Below are positions 35,389 to 43,506 of a DNA stretch of 64,000 bases, piece by piece. Location of the stretch: the NCBI RefSeq assembly GCF_009547075.1, contig NZ_WIPH01000004.1:62001-126000 (forward strand), given 5' to 3'. The position numbers were made by a program, and so were the translations under genes. Position 1 is the stretch's first letter, and each line of letters opens with the position of its first letter. This DNA comes from Gluconobacter aidae (GTDB lineage: Bacteria > Pseudomonadota > Alphaproteobacteria > Acetobacterales > Acetobacteraceae). The notes under the pieces were generated by a model. The model saw only the letters and a program-made list of their open reading frames with translations. It searched no databases and was not told the origin of the DNA.

Positions 35389-36438
35389 ATGTCTGAAGGC
35401 CAGCCGGACGGCGAGGAACCGCGGAAGCTTGTTCTTCCGCCAAAGGCTGGCCGCAAGCTGGCGCTCTTCGGGGCGCCACTGCTCCTCGTCGCAGGACTGG
35501 CCGCAGGTTACGGCCATTACACCGATCCCGGTCCGCTTCAGGAAGCGAAGACCTTCGTTATTCCGCACGGCAACAATGCTCTTGTGACGAAAGCCCTTCA
35601 GGACGACGGAATTCTTTCGCCGACCTGGGCCTCCGGTACTTTTTTCCGGATTGCTGCTTTCCTGACGCATCGTGATGGCCAGATTCATGCGGCGGAACTT
35701 CAGTTTCCTTCCCGTGTCTCGGTGGCGCATGTCCTTGAGATTTTACGGCATGGAAAGCCCGTTTCCCATCAGGTGACGATACCTGAAGGGCTTACGGCAC
35801 TTAAAATTACCGCCATTCTGGATAAGGCCCCGGCCCTGAAGGGAGATCTGCCGCCTCTGGTTGAGGGAACGGTTTTTCCGCAGACGGTCTCCTATGTCTG
35901 GGGCATGTCGCGTCAGGCTTTGGCCGACAAATTGCAGAAAATGATGGTGACCAAGCTGGCCGCGGCGTGGGACGGGCGCAATGTCGAGGCGCTGGACGGG
36001 CTGATCCAGTCTCCGCAGGAACTTCTGGTTCTGGCGTCCCTGATCGAGCGCGAAACGGCTGTGCCGTCGGAGCGCCCTATGGTGGCGCGTGTGTTCCTGA
36101 ACCGTTTGAAGCTGGGAATGCGGCTCCAGACGGATCCGAGCGTGATTTACGGGCTCAGCAACGGGCTGGGAACGCTTGATGTGCCTCTGACCCATGAAGA
36201 TCTGCAAACGCCGGGTCCGTACAATACCTATCTTCAGGCGGGGCTGCCGCCTGGGCCAATCTGTTCGCCGGGGCAGAGTTCTCTGGATGCCGCCGCGCAT
36301 CCGGCAGAGGGCAAAATGTTATATTTCGTGGCAACAGGAACGGGCGGCCATAATTTCGCTGAGACGCTCGCCGATCAGGATAAAAACATCCGCGCCTATC
36401 ACGCGCATCTGTCGGCGACATCTCAGGACCAGAACTGA
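35389..36438 (+). CDS. mltG: Endolytic murein transglycosylase
   Basis: A 349-residue YceG/MltG protein with a basic N-terminus and membrane anchor (about 25-44, KLALFGAPLLLVAGLAAGYG), a LysM-like region, and the catalytic domain with LASLIERETA (catalytic Glu), ARVFLNRLKLGMRLQTDPSVIYG and PPGPICSPG. It cleaves nascent glycan strands and sets their length during peptidoglycan synthesis. Co-directional with fabF. Confidence 0.94.
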   Translation: MSEGQPDGEEPRKLVLPPKAGRKLALFGAPLLLVAGLAAGYGHYTDPGPLQEAKTFVIPHGNNALVTKALQDDGILSPTWASGTFFRIAAFLTHRDGQIHAAELQFPSRVSVAHVLEILRHGKPVSHQVTIPEGLTALKITAILDKAPALKGDLPPLVEGTVFPQTVSYVWGMSRQALADKLQKMMVTKLAAAWDGRNVEALDGLIQSPQELLVLASLIERETAVPSERPMVARVFLNRLKLGMRLQTDPSVIYGLSNGLGTLDVPLTHEDLQTPGPYNTYLQAGLPPGPICSPGQSSLDAAAHPAEGKMLYFVATGTGGHNFAETLADQDKNIRAYHAHLSATSQDQN

Positions 36439-36441
36439 AGT

Positions 36442-36463
36442 CCCGTCCTCCGGGGAGGACGGG
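36442..36463. terminator. Hairpin between convergent mltG and SYLF genes
   Basis: CCCGTCCTC (36442-36450) pairs perfectly with GAGGACGGG (36455-36463) around a CGGG tetraloop. There is no T-run, so termination strength is uncertain; the position just after the mltG stop supports the role. Confidence 0.55.
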
Positions 36464-36473
36464 CGCAATGGTC

Positions 36474-37358
36474 TCAGTGCTTCAGCGGGGCGAGAGTCTG
36501 GCTCTGTACGCTGGACGCCTGCGCCGAGTACGGGCGAGTGGCGTCATAGGTCGCCGGATACGGATTGTTGCCGACGACGTCCTGCGTGGCGTTCGTGCGC
36601 GCGGCGGTGGTTGCCTGTGACACGTGGGACGTCGCTGTGGCTGCGCTGCTGGCGGGCAGCTTCGCCACGGACATCAGCGCGCGGCGCAGCGGATCAGCGG
36701 AAGGGTTGTTGACGCGCATCGTCACGACAATGTCCTCGGGGCCGACAGTCTGGTTGTAATAGGCCCGGTTAGCGCCACTATCAACGGTCAGCTTGGACCC
36801 TCCCAGTGCTGCACCGGCATACAGACCCTCATTCTTCTGGGCGGCGTAGATGTCGGTGTTGTGCGCGCCAGCCGTGCTGTCCTGCAGACCCGTCCCGATG
36901 CTCGCAAAGGAAGCGGAAGCGGAGGCATCAAACTTGAACTGGCTGTCCAGAATGGCTTGAATGCCACGCCGGGACATGATGAACAGGATGGTTTCCGCGC
37001 TTTGAACGCCCACCTGCAATCCCAGCGAGGCTGTGCTCAGACGATAGAACGCCGGATCGGACCATGATCCGCGTGCATCGCGGCTGAGCAGCAGGCAGCG
37101 CCCGCCCGAGCCGCCGATTCCGAAGGACATGTTCAGCACGGACGGACAGACCATGACTGCCTTGGCCTCTGCGAGGAGTTTCTGCGAGCGCGACTGGGGC
37201 GTAGTGCCCGCGAAGAGATCCTGGACAGCCAGTGTGGCACGATCAACGATAAGCTGCTGCTGGCTGGCAGTGGTCTGGGGTGCGTCGGAGCAGGCCGACA
37301 GGGCAATACAGCCCGTAGCGACGAGCGTGGTGGTACGCAGGAGACCGGACAGGGTCAT
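36474..37358 (-). CDS. SYLF/Ysc84-domain lipoprotein
   Basis: A 294-residue protein with a lipoprotein signal (VATGCIALSACSDA, lipid Cys about 23) and a SYLF domain: AKAVMVCPSVLNMSFGIGGSGGRC, then GLQVGVQSAETILFIM, KNEGLYAGAALGGSKLT. SYLF domains bind phospholipids in eukaryotic proteins; the role of the bacterial lipoproteins is not settled. The C-terminal 60 residues are Ser/Ala/Thr-rich and probably disordered. The gene stands alone. Confidence 0.85.
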   Translation of the reverse strand: MTLSGLLRTTTLVATGCIALSACSDAPQTTASQQQLIVDRATLAVQDLFAGTTPQSRSQKLLAEAKAVMVCPSVLNMSFGIGGSGGRCLLLSRDARGSWSDPAFYRLSTASLGLQVGVQSAETILFIMSRRGIQAILDSQFKFDASASASFASIGTGLQDSTAGAHNTDIYAAQKNEGLYAGAALGGSKLTVDSGANRAYYNQTVGPEDIVVTMRVNNPSADPLRRALMSVAKLPASSAATATSHVSQATTAARTNATQDVVGNNPYPATYDATRPYSAQASSVQSQTLAPLKH

Positions 37359-37444
37359 GGAAGATACCTTCTGCAGTCATCGAAAGAATGTTTCCCGCAC
37401 TATGCGCCAAATACGGCCAAATCACGAGTGCGGGAAAAGAGATG

Positions 37445-38233
37445 TCAGATTTCCACGTCGACCGCGGCTGAAAGGGCTTTGGCGACGCCCGGAGCGGCTG
37501 CGAGAATGGTCGCTCCCCCGGTCAGGCCACCGGTCTGGAGAAAGGGCGAGACAGCCGCACCGGACTCCGCGAGAAGGGCCAGAGCGGCGGCCACATCCCA
37601 AAGCTGGATGACGATTTCCAGATAGCCGTCGGAACGTCCACAGGCCACATCCGCCAGAGCCAGCGCGCCGGACCCGCCCGAGCGGGGCATTGCGCCCAGC
37701 GCCATGATGGCGGCGATCTTTTCGTTGAAAGTTTCGGCAGGAACGCGGGAGGACCAGCCCATTTCGATCATGGCTTCCTGCGTATTGGTGATGGGAGACG
37801 CCTTGATGGGCTTGCCGTTCAGGAACGCGCCCCTGCCTTTGCTGGCCGTGAAGACTTCCCCCAGAGCCGGGGCTTCGATCACGCCCGCGACGGGGTCGTC
37901 GCCTTCCAGAAGGCCGAGCGAGACACACCAGCGGTCCCGGCCACGGGCATAGTTCGATGTGCCGTCAATCGGGTCCACAACCCAGCGGAAGCGGCCCTGG
38001 CGTGTCGTGCCGTTTTCCTCGCCCTGAAAGCCGTCTTCGGGAAAGAGTTCCTGAATGCGGCGACTGACGAGGGCTTCGACGGCGCCATCTGCTTCGGTCA
38101 GGTAGTCCTGACGTCCCTTGAGGGTGCCGCTCGGACCGCCAGGTGCGGGGCGTAGCGAGAGGGCCAGTTGTGCCGCGTCGCGAACGACGCTGCGGGCGGC
38201 TTCGAGGCGGACGGCAATCGGATCGAAGGTCAT
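37445..38233 (-). CDS. Inositol monophosphatase family protein
   Basis: A 262-residue Li-sensitive phosphatase fold. Metal-binding motifs are FQGEENG, VVDPIDGTSNYARG and the C-terminal LWDVAAALALLAESG. The family includes SuhB (inositol monophosphatase), HisN (histidinol-phosphatase) and CysQ-like enzymes; the exact substrate cannot be fixed from sequence. It lies 9 nt after mmcB on the same strand. HisN is plausible because hisI is also in the window, but inositol phosphates would also suit the nearby lipid genes. Confidence 0.83.
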   Translation of the reverse strand: MTFDPIAVRLEAARSVVRDAAQLALSLRPAPGGPSGTLKGRQDYLTEADGAVEALVSRRIQELFPEDGFQGEENGTTRQGRFRWVVDPIDGTSNYARGRDRWCVSLGLLEGDDPVAGVIEAPALGEVFTASKGRGAFLNGKPIKASPITNTQEAMIEMGWSSRVPAETFNEKIAAIMALGAMPRSGGSGALALADVACGRSDGYLEIVIQLWDVAAALALLAESGAAVSPFLQTGGLTGGATILAAAPGVAKALSAAVDVEI

Positions 38234-38242
38234 GGAACAGTT

Positions 38243-38782
38243 CTATTCAGCGCGTCGTGCGGCGCGGAGGGATGAGGTGATGGCGGGGTCTTCGAGGCCC
38301 ATGAGTCGGCTGGCGGCCGTTGTCGCGAACAGATGCAGCAGCGTCCGCCTCCGGGCAGGAGCGAGTCTGTGGAGCGCCGGTTCCCGGATGATCGTGCATT
38401 CTGCCAGAACGCCATCGCGCAGGGCAGGGGGGACGGAACTGACGCTGACGACGATCAGACCCACGTCCGGAGGGATGAGGTCTACGGGAAAACCGTCATC
38501 CACGGCGAAAAAAAGACGGTCGGACCAGTCGCGGTATTCGGGCCATTTCTGATCGGTCTGAAAGTCGCGCAGGCCGGACTTGATCTCGATGCAGGTCAGG
38601 GAATGGTCGGGCAGAAGCGCCATCACGTCCGCGCGACGGCCGGCGGAGGGAAGGGCAAACTCATTGATGGCCGCCCAGTTCATCGTCCGGCACAGGCCGA
38701 GAACGGCGCGCCGGATGGCCAGTTGCGTTTCGGGCAGACCGGAGGAGATGTCTGTGGGAATTGCGGAAAAAGCCTCACTCAT
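38243..38782 (-). CDS. mmcB: MmcB-family DNA repair protein
   Basis: A 179-residue protein with a PD-(D/E)XK-like nuclease core: RRADVMALLPD, then CIEIKSGLRDFQTDQKW (the ExK) and YRDWSDRLFFAVDDGFP. This matches the alphaproteobacterial MmcB family, known in Caulobacter as an SOS-regulated protein active against mitomycin C damage. I did not find a clear LexA box upstream in 38783-38865. First gene of a two-gene unit with the phosphatase. Confidence 0.85.
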   Translation of the reverse strand: MSEAFSAIPTDISSGLPETQLAIRRAVLGLCRTMNWAAINEFALPSAGRRADVMALLPDHSLTCIEIKSGLRDFQTDQKWPEYRDWSDRLFFAVDDGFPVDLIPPDVGLIVVSVSSVPPALRDGVLAECTIIREPALHRLAPARRRTLLHLFATTAASRLMGLEDPAITSSLRAARRAE

Positions 38783-38865
38783 GGTTCCATCCTGCCCCGA
38801 TCTGCGCTCTACGTCTGCCCCGGCAGATATTTTTTGAAGCTATATTTTGCGGGGAGGAGTGCCTC

Positions 38866-39756
38866 ATGCCATTTCTGCGGACGGATCACTGGCGATGCGC
38901 CATCGTTCATGCACCTCTGGCAGAGCTTGTCGAAGCGGCCAGCCTGAACGGTTTTCCCATCACGACGCTACCTGATATCGGCGACCATCGTTTTCTGGCG
39001 GACCCTTTCGGGCTGTGGCGGGACGGAAAGCTGCATGTCTTTGCTGAAGCATTCGATTATCGGCATCCGAAAGGCACGATCGAGGTTCTGGTCTATGATG
39101 GTACGGGCCGCCTTCTGTCGCGCGAAACCGTTCTGCAGGAGCCCTGGCACCTGTCCTATCCGTTCGTGTTCGAGCATGAGGGCGAGGTCTATATGTTGCC
39201 CGAAGCAAGTGCTTCGGGGCGTCTTTCGCTTTACCGTGCGGTGTCCTTCCCGCGTGAGTGGGAGCGGGTCGAGGCTTTTGATTTTCGTGAAGCCGCGATC
39301 GACGCCACACCCTTTCATTATGCCAGCCGCTGGTGGATGTTCTGGACGCCTGCGGGCAGCAAAGCTGAACGGCAGAGTCTGCTGAACATTTCCGTAGCCG
39401 ATACGCTGACGGGTTCATGGAAGAACCTTGGGCTCTTCCTGAACGACCGTGCGGGAGCGCGTCCCGCGGGTACGCCGGTCTTGGTGGAGGGAAAGATCAT
39501 TCTGCCGACGCAGGATTGTCAGGGCACCTATGGACGCGGCATTCGGCTGCTGGAAATTGAAGGGCTGGAACGTGGGTTGCCGAAAGTCACGCCCGGCCTG
39601 AAGATTTCCATTCCGGCATCCCTGCGTCGGCGCTTTCCGGACGGAATGCACACGCTCTCCGCAGCCGGGCAGGTGACGCTGATCGACGTCAAGAAAGTCG
39701 GATTTGGCCTGAAGCGGGATCTGCTGAATGTGAAGCGGCGGCTTTTCCGAGCCTGA
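38866..39756 (+). CDS. Glucosamine inositolphosphorylceramide transferase-like beta-propeller protein
   Basis: A 296-residue soluble protein. HRFLADPFGLWRDGKLHVFAE, followed by repeated blades (SYPFVFEHEGEVYMLPEAS, DATPFHYASRWWMFWT, AGTPVLVEGKIILPTQDC), matches the five-bladed propeller domain seen in plant GINT1 and in bacterial proteins annotated as glucosamine inositolphosphorylceramide transferase family. Whether it is catalytic is not established. GGGGAGGAG precedes the ATG at 38866, deciding the start. It converges on the GT4 end of the lipid operon, supporting a role with sphingolipid or surface-glycan headgroups. Confidence 0.7.
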   Translation: MPFLRTDHWRCAIVHAPLAELVEAASLNGFPITTLPDIGDHRFLADPFGLWRDGKLHVFAEAFDYRHPKGTIEVLVYDGTGRLLSRETVLQEPWHLSYPFVFEHEGEVYMLPEASASGRLSLYRAVSFPREWERVEAFDFREAAIDATPFHYASRWWMFWTPAGSKAERQSLLNISVADTLTGSWKNLGLFLNDRAGARPAGTPVLVEGKIILPTQDCQGTYGRGIRLLEIEGLERGLPKVTPGLKISIPASLRRRFPDGMHTLSAAGQVTLIDVKKVGFGLKRDLLNVKRRLFRA

Positions 39757-39765
39757 AGGATCTCT

Positions 39766-40836
39766 TCAGAAGCCCGGAATCCGATCCAGTACGGCATTGC
39801 CGTTGCGGATGAAGGCTTCCGGGCCGAAGCGTTCCAGAACCCGCTTGCGGGAGCGTTCGCCCATTGCTGCCAGATCGGCGGATCTGCCGATCATGTCCGC
39901 CAGAGCGGCCGCGAGGGCAGGGGCATTGTCGAATGGCACGATGCGTCCCGTTTCGCCATCGAGAATGCTCGATGGCAGCTCCCCGGCGGGGGTTGCGACA
40001 ACCGGCAGTCCGCAGGTCATGGCTTCATGCGCCGCGACACACATTCCTTCCCAGTGCGATGACTGGACATAAAGATGCAGGGTTTTCAGGAAATCCATGG
40101 GCTTTGATGTGTAGCCCGGAAGATCGATCGGCAGATTTCCGGCCGTGATGCGGGCCTGAAGCGTGGCATGCAAAGGGCCGTCGCCTGCGATCTGAAGACG
40201 GAACGGCGGCAGGTCCGGATGGTCTTTCAGAAGAGCCACGGCCTCGCACAGAATGTCATACGCCTTGACCGGGTTCAGCCGTCCCAGTGAGCCGACGCGC
40301 ACGACCTCCCCCTCTTTCCAGGGCGTGGCCACAGGGGCGTCCGGATCGGCCCGGAAAATGGGCCAGGCGACGAAATTGTCGGTGAGGCCGAGTTCTTTCG
40401 CGGCAAAGGTGATGACGGACTGGGAGTCGGCGACCCAGAGCGTGGTGTAGGGGCGGCACAGGCGCAGCAGGAACGCATTGACCTTCTTCAGCCGTCCGCA
40501 ATGCTGCCAGTGAACCGTCGGGGTCTTGTGACGCAGGGCGACCAGTTGCCCCAGAAGTGTGGCGCGGCTCAGTGACGTCCAGATCAGGTCCGGCTGGAAT
40601 GCCTCCATCTCGTCCCGCAGCCAGCGATAGGCCGCGATATGGTCCCGCGTCGTGCCGTCACGGACGCGGACGGGAATGCCTGCGGCTTCGAGCAACGGAA
40701 TGGCGAGGCCGTCCTTGCGGGCCAGCGCGAAGACGGTCACATCCCCGCCGCGTGCTTTCAGCACGGACACGATATCCGGAATGGGAAGCTGTGCGCCGCC
40801 ACATTCGAGCGAATTGATGATGTAGGCGATTTTCAT
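39766..40836 (-). CDS. GT4-family glycosyltransferase
   Basis: A 356-residue GT-B enzyme. N-terminal INSLECGGAQ is the acceptor-side glycine loop, and the donor domain shows VGSLGRLNPVKAYDIL, LQIAGDGPL, SSHWEGMCVAAHEAMTCGLPVVAT (EGxxxxxxEAM nucleotide-sugar site). It transfers an unknown sugar. It is the last gene of a six-gene minus-strand operon, overlapping the nucleotidyltransferase stop by 4 nt, so glycosylation of the lipid made by this locus is the natural inference. Confidence 0.82.
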   Translation of the reverse strand: MKIAYIINSLECGGAQLPIPDIVSVLKARGGDVTVFALARKDGLAIPLLEAAGIPVRVRDGTTRDHIAAYRWLRDEMEAFQPDLIWTSLSRATLLGQLVALRHKTPTVHWQHCGRLKKVNAFLLRLCRPYTTLWVADSQSVITFAAKELGLTDNFVAWPIFRADPDAPVATPWKEGEVVRVGSLGRLNPVKAYDILCEAVALLKDHPDLPPFRLQIAGDGPLHATLQARITAGNLPIDLPGYTSKPMDFLKTLHLYVQSSHWEGMCVAAHEAMTCGLPVVATPAGELPSSILDGETGRIVPFDNAPALAAALADMIGRSADLAAMGERSRKRVLERFGPEAFIRNGNAVLDRIPGF

Positions 40837-41588
40837 GGGGTTGTCTGGATCAGGATTTTTTCAGCCAGCGTCAGGTCGGAGGGCTTGTCCACGTCCACGG
40901 CCGCGCGCCCGTCCGAGAGCGTCACCAGACGCACATCTGCGCCGGTCAGCGTCCGGATGCGGCGATACAGGGCCGTAGAGTCGAGTGTACGGGTCACGGC
41001 CCGCAGCAGTGTGCCGATCCCAAGCGTCAGGGCCATCCGGAGCGGGCGTTTGCGGTTCTGCTGAAGGCGCTTCCACAGTTCGATGACATTCCGTCCTTTC
41101 GGCGTGCCGATCAGGAACAGGTTGCAGCCGGAAAAGCTCATGTCAGACAGGTGGATATAGGTCCGTTTCGTGCCGGGCACGTCGCGCTCAACCGTCGCAC
41201 GCAACGCCACGCCGGCCGCAAGATCGCAGCCCTGCGCCTTCGCGAGGAACTCCTGAATCCATTCCGGACGCAGGAGGGCGTGATCGGCTGTCGTCACCAG
41301 ACAGGGTGTGCCGATCCGGGCAACGGCTTCGGCCATGCTCTCGCTGGGAGAGGGGGCGGAACGCAGGATCATGGCGTCACCCGCGAGATTCCTGATGCAG
41401 TCCGGGTTTTCGATGCTGATCGTGACGGGACCAAGGCCGGGCGTGCGGGCAATCGTATCGAGTACGCGGGCCAGCATGGGCTGGCCCGCGACAGGAAGAA
41501 GCGCCTTGTGGGAAACCTGCCCGAGTTTCGCAAGCACATCGTTCTCGCCGTCCCGGGACCCGGCGAGAACCAGAACCGGAAGGCTCAT
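40833..41588 (-). CDS. MobA/IspD-like nucleotidyltransferase
   Basis: A 251-residue GT-A-fold NTP transferase: VLVLAGSRDG, HKALLPVAGQPMLARVLDTI (substrate-binding loop) and TTADHALLRPEW for the metal-binding acid. Such enzymes make NDP- or CDP-activated headgroups (sugars, glycerol, polyols). Located between the fatty acid hydroxylase and GT4 genes with 4-nt overlaps on both sides, it may activate the headgroup precursor for the sphingolipid. The donor and acceptor cannot be predicted. Confidence 0.7.
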   Translation of the reverse strand: MSLPVLVLAGSRDGENDVLAKLGQVSHKALLPVAGQPMLARVLDTIARTPGLGPVTISIENPDCIRNLAGDAMILRSAPSPSESMAEAVARIGTPCLVTTADHALLRPEWIQEFLAKAQGCDLAAGVALRATVERDVPGTKRTYIHLSDMSFSGCNLFLIGTPKGRNVIELWKRLQQNRKRPLRMALTLGIGTLLRAVTRTLDSTALYRRIRTLTGADVRLVTLSDGRAAVDVDKPSDLTLAEKILIQTTP

Positions 41589-42400
41589 GCCGCGCGGTCA
41601 CGGTCGGGGGCGGTACGGGATGCCGCTGGTCGCGAGCCGTCGGGACGGTCGCGCGGCGGCGAGCCCGTCAGGTCCATGACCCACGGATAGCGATGGGCTT
41701 CCTCGATGTCGTAACCGAGGTTGAAGACATGCTTGCTGCGGGGGCGGTCGCGGGCTTCGCGGTAAAAGCTGCTGAACAGCCGGTCCGGCACGTAGTTCGT
41801 GATGCCGTAATTGCCGTCTTCGTCATGGAAATGGTGCAGGACGTGAAGCTGCTTGATGTCCGCCACCCATTTCCAGCGCGGCTTGTAGGCCAGATGCTGG
41901 ATGCAGTGGAAGAATTCGTAGATGCAGGTCATGACCAGTGCTGTCGAAAGTGCACAGAACGCACCGCTCCATCCCGCGATCAGCCCGCCGATCGGCATTG
42001 TGATGATCGCCATGGTCGGCACCGTGTTCAGCGGGGAGCCGAACAGCACGTCCAGCAGATGCGGGTCCTGATGGTGGTCGAAATGGATGCGCTTCCACAG
42101 CGAAGCGGTCCAGTGGTTGCGGTACAGCCAGCGCCCGTGAAGGATGAAGCGGTGGATCGCATACCAGGCCAGCGGATAGACCACGATCACGACGGGAACG
42201 GGAATGAGCGTGGCCCAGAGCGCGGTCGAGAAATGCAGGGCGGCCCAGGCGGACACTGCGATCAGCGCGAAATAGAGCAGGATCGTCGGATAGGTCAGAT
42301 AGGCGAACCACAGTTGCGGGAGGTTCATCTTTCCCAGATCGAAGCTGCGACCCGTCCTGATGGCGGACATGTTGCGCCAGGGCGCCTTGAAGTTGCTCAT
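41585..42400 (-). CDS. Fatty acid hydroxylase/sterol desaturase family membrane enzyme
   Basis: A 271-residue integral membrane diiron enzyme. Histidine boxes are HRFILHG, HFDHH, HCIQHLAYK and HVLHHFHDE, with hydrophobic helices between residues 30-80 and 120-150. Candidate reactions are 2-hydroxylation of the ceramide fatty acid or C4-hydroxylation of sphinganine; acetic acid bacteria are known to make ceramide with 2-hydroxypalmitate, which favours the first. It overlaps the LptG-like gene upstream and the nucleotidyltransferase downstream by 4 nt each. The C-terminal 25 residues are Arg/Asp/Pro-rich and disordered. Confidence 0.82.
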   Translation of the reverse strand: MSNFKAPWRNMSAIRTGRSFDLGKMNLPQLWFAYLTYPTILLYFALIAVSAWAALHFSTALWATLIPVPVVIVVYPLAWYAIHRFILHGRWLYRNHWTASLWKRIHFDHHQDPHLLDVLFGSPLNTVPTMAIITMPIGGLIAGWSGAFCALSTALVMTCIYEFFHCIQHLAYKPRWKWVADIKQLHVLHHFHDEDGNYGITNYVPDRLFSSFYREARDRPRSKHVFNLGYDIEEAHRYPWVMDLTGSPPRDRPDGSRPAASRTAPDRDRAA

Positions 42401-43506
42401 CGTTCCTCCATCCGCAAAAGCCAGGTCAGCCCGAGAAGGGTGCCCAGGAGCGGTCCGACGCTGACGGCCAGCGGGGCTGGCAGCGTCCCCGCGTTTCCAA
42501 GTGCGGAAATCATTCCCTGCAGGATGACGAAACCCATTCCAGCGGCCAGAACATACACCGGCAGCGGATTTCGAAGTCCCGCACGGGGAGGGATATAGAT
42601 CACCGGGAGCGTCAATAGAAGCATTACTGCAATTTCAACAGGTAAAATCATCCCGCTGAAGAGAGCCATACGATATGTGGCCCGCGGCAGACTTGCGGGC
42701 GCGCCCTTGTGGAGAATGGCGCTGATCTGGCCGGGAGTGACGGCGGCACCGGTCTGCGAAAGCGTCATGATGACTGAAGGGGTGGCCGGAATGGTGAAAA
42801 TATTGCCTCCCTTTGTAACAGTCACGAACGACTTGTCATCGGTCAGGGAGAGATCCTGTGTTCCGTCAGGGTGCCATAGGCCATTCTGAAAGGTCAGGGT
42901 GTTGGCGTGTTCGGTTCGGGTCAGCAGGCCCGTGCTGTCCCGGTGATAGATCGTCACGTCACGCAGGAATGTACCGCCCTGGGCGATCTGCCCGATCCGG
43001 ACCAGCGTGGGCCCCGCGCGAAACCAGAGGATATTGTCCTCGGGCTGCCCATCCTGCCCGGCAAGCGGATCCGTGCGGTTCCACCATGTCGTGAGGGCGT
43101 TTTCGCAGGCCGGGACCAGCCAGTACTGGGCGCAGGTTCCCCCGATCCCCGCGATCAGCACCGCGGGCAGGAGAAGACGGTACAGCGCGGGCGTGGAAAG
43201 CCCGGCCGCCCGCAGGGCCGAGATTTCACTCGACAGCGTCATCTGCGTGAGCAGGAACAGCGCGCCCACCATGAAGGCGAGCGGCAGGATGTCGATGCTC
43301 AGGGCGGGCAGGTGCAGGAAAGCAAAGGTCAGGATACCACGAACGCCGAGATGCCGGTTCAGGATCGGCGTCGTCTTTTCAAGAAGCGCCAGAATTTCCA
43401 GCAGCGAGACGAGAACGGCCCCGCACAGCAAAAACCGTCCCAGAAGGGCACGGTTGAGCGCCTTGATGAGGACGTGGCGCGGCATGGCAGGTGTGGAGTC
43501 GCTCAT
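42397..43506 (-). CDS. LptG-like YjgP/YjgQ family permease
   Basis: A 369-residue membrane protein of the LptF/LptG family. The N-terminal membrane helices flank a loop carrying EISALRAAGLSTPALYRLLLP (the coupling-helix region that contacts LptB), then a periplasmic beta-jellyroll domain (about 150-260) and C-terminal helices. Canonical LptFG with LptB extracts LPS from the inner membrane. The start at 43506 (MSDSTPAMPR) overlaps the upstream gene stop by 4 nt and removes a long non-family extension. Its place beside sphingolipid genes suggests a dedicated lipid exporter. Confidence 0.8.
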   Translation of the reverse strand: MSDSTPAMPRHVLIKALNRALLGRFLLCGAVLVSLLEILALLEKTTPILNRHLGVRGILTFAFLHLPALSIDILPLAFMVGALFLLTQMTLSSEISALRAAGLSTPALYRLLLPAVLIAGIGGTCAQYWLVPACENALTTWWNRTDPLAGQDGQPEDNILWFRAGPTLVRIGQIAQGGTFLRDVTIYHRDSTGLLTRTEHANTLTFQNGLWHPDGTQDLSLTDDKSFVTVTKGGNIFTIPATPSVIMTLSQTGAAVTPGQISAILHKGAPASLPRATYRMALFSGMILPVEIAVMLLLTLPVIYIPPRAGLRNPLPVYVLAAGMGFVILQGMISALGNAGTLPAPLAVSVGPLLGTLLGLTWLLRMEER

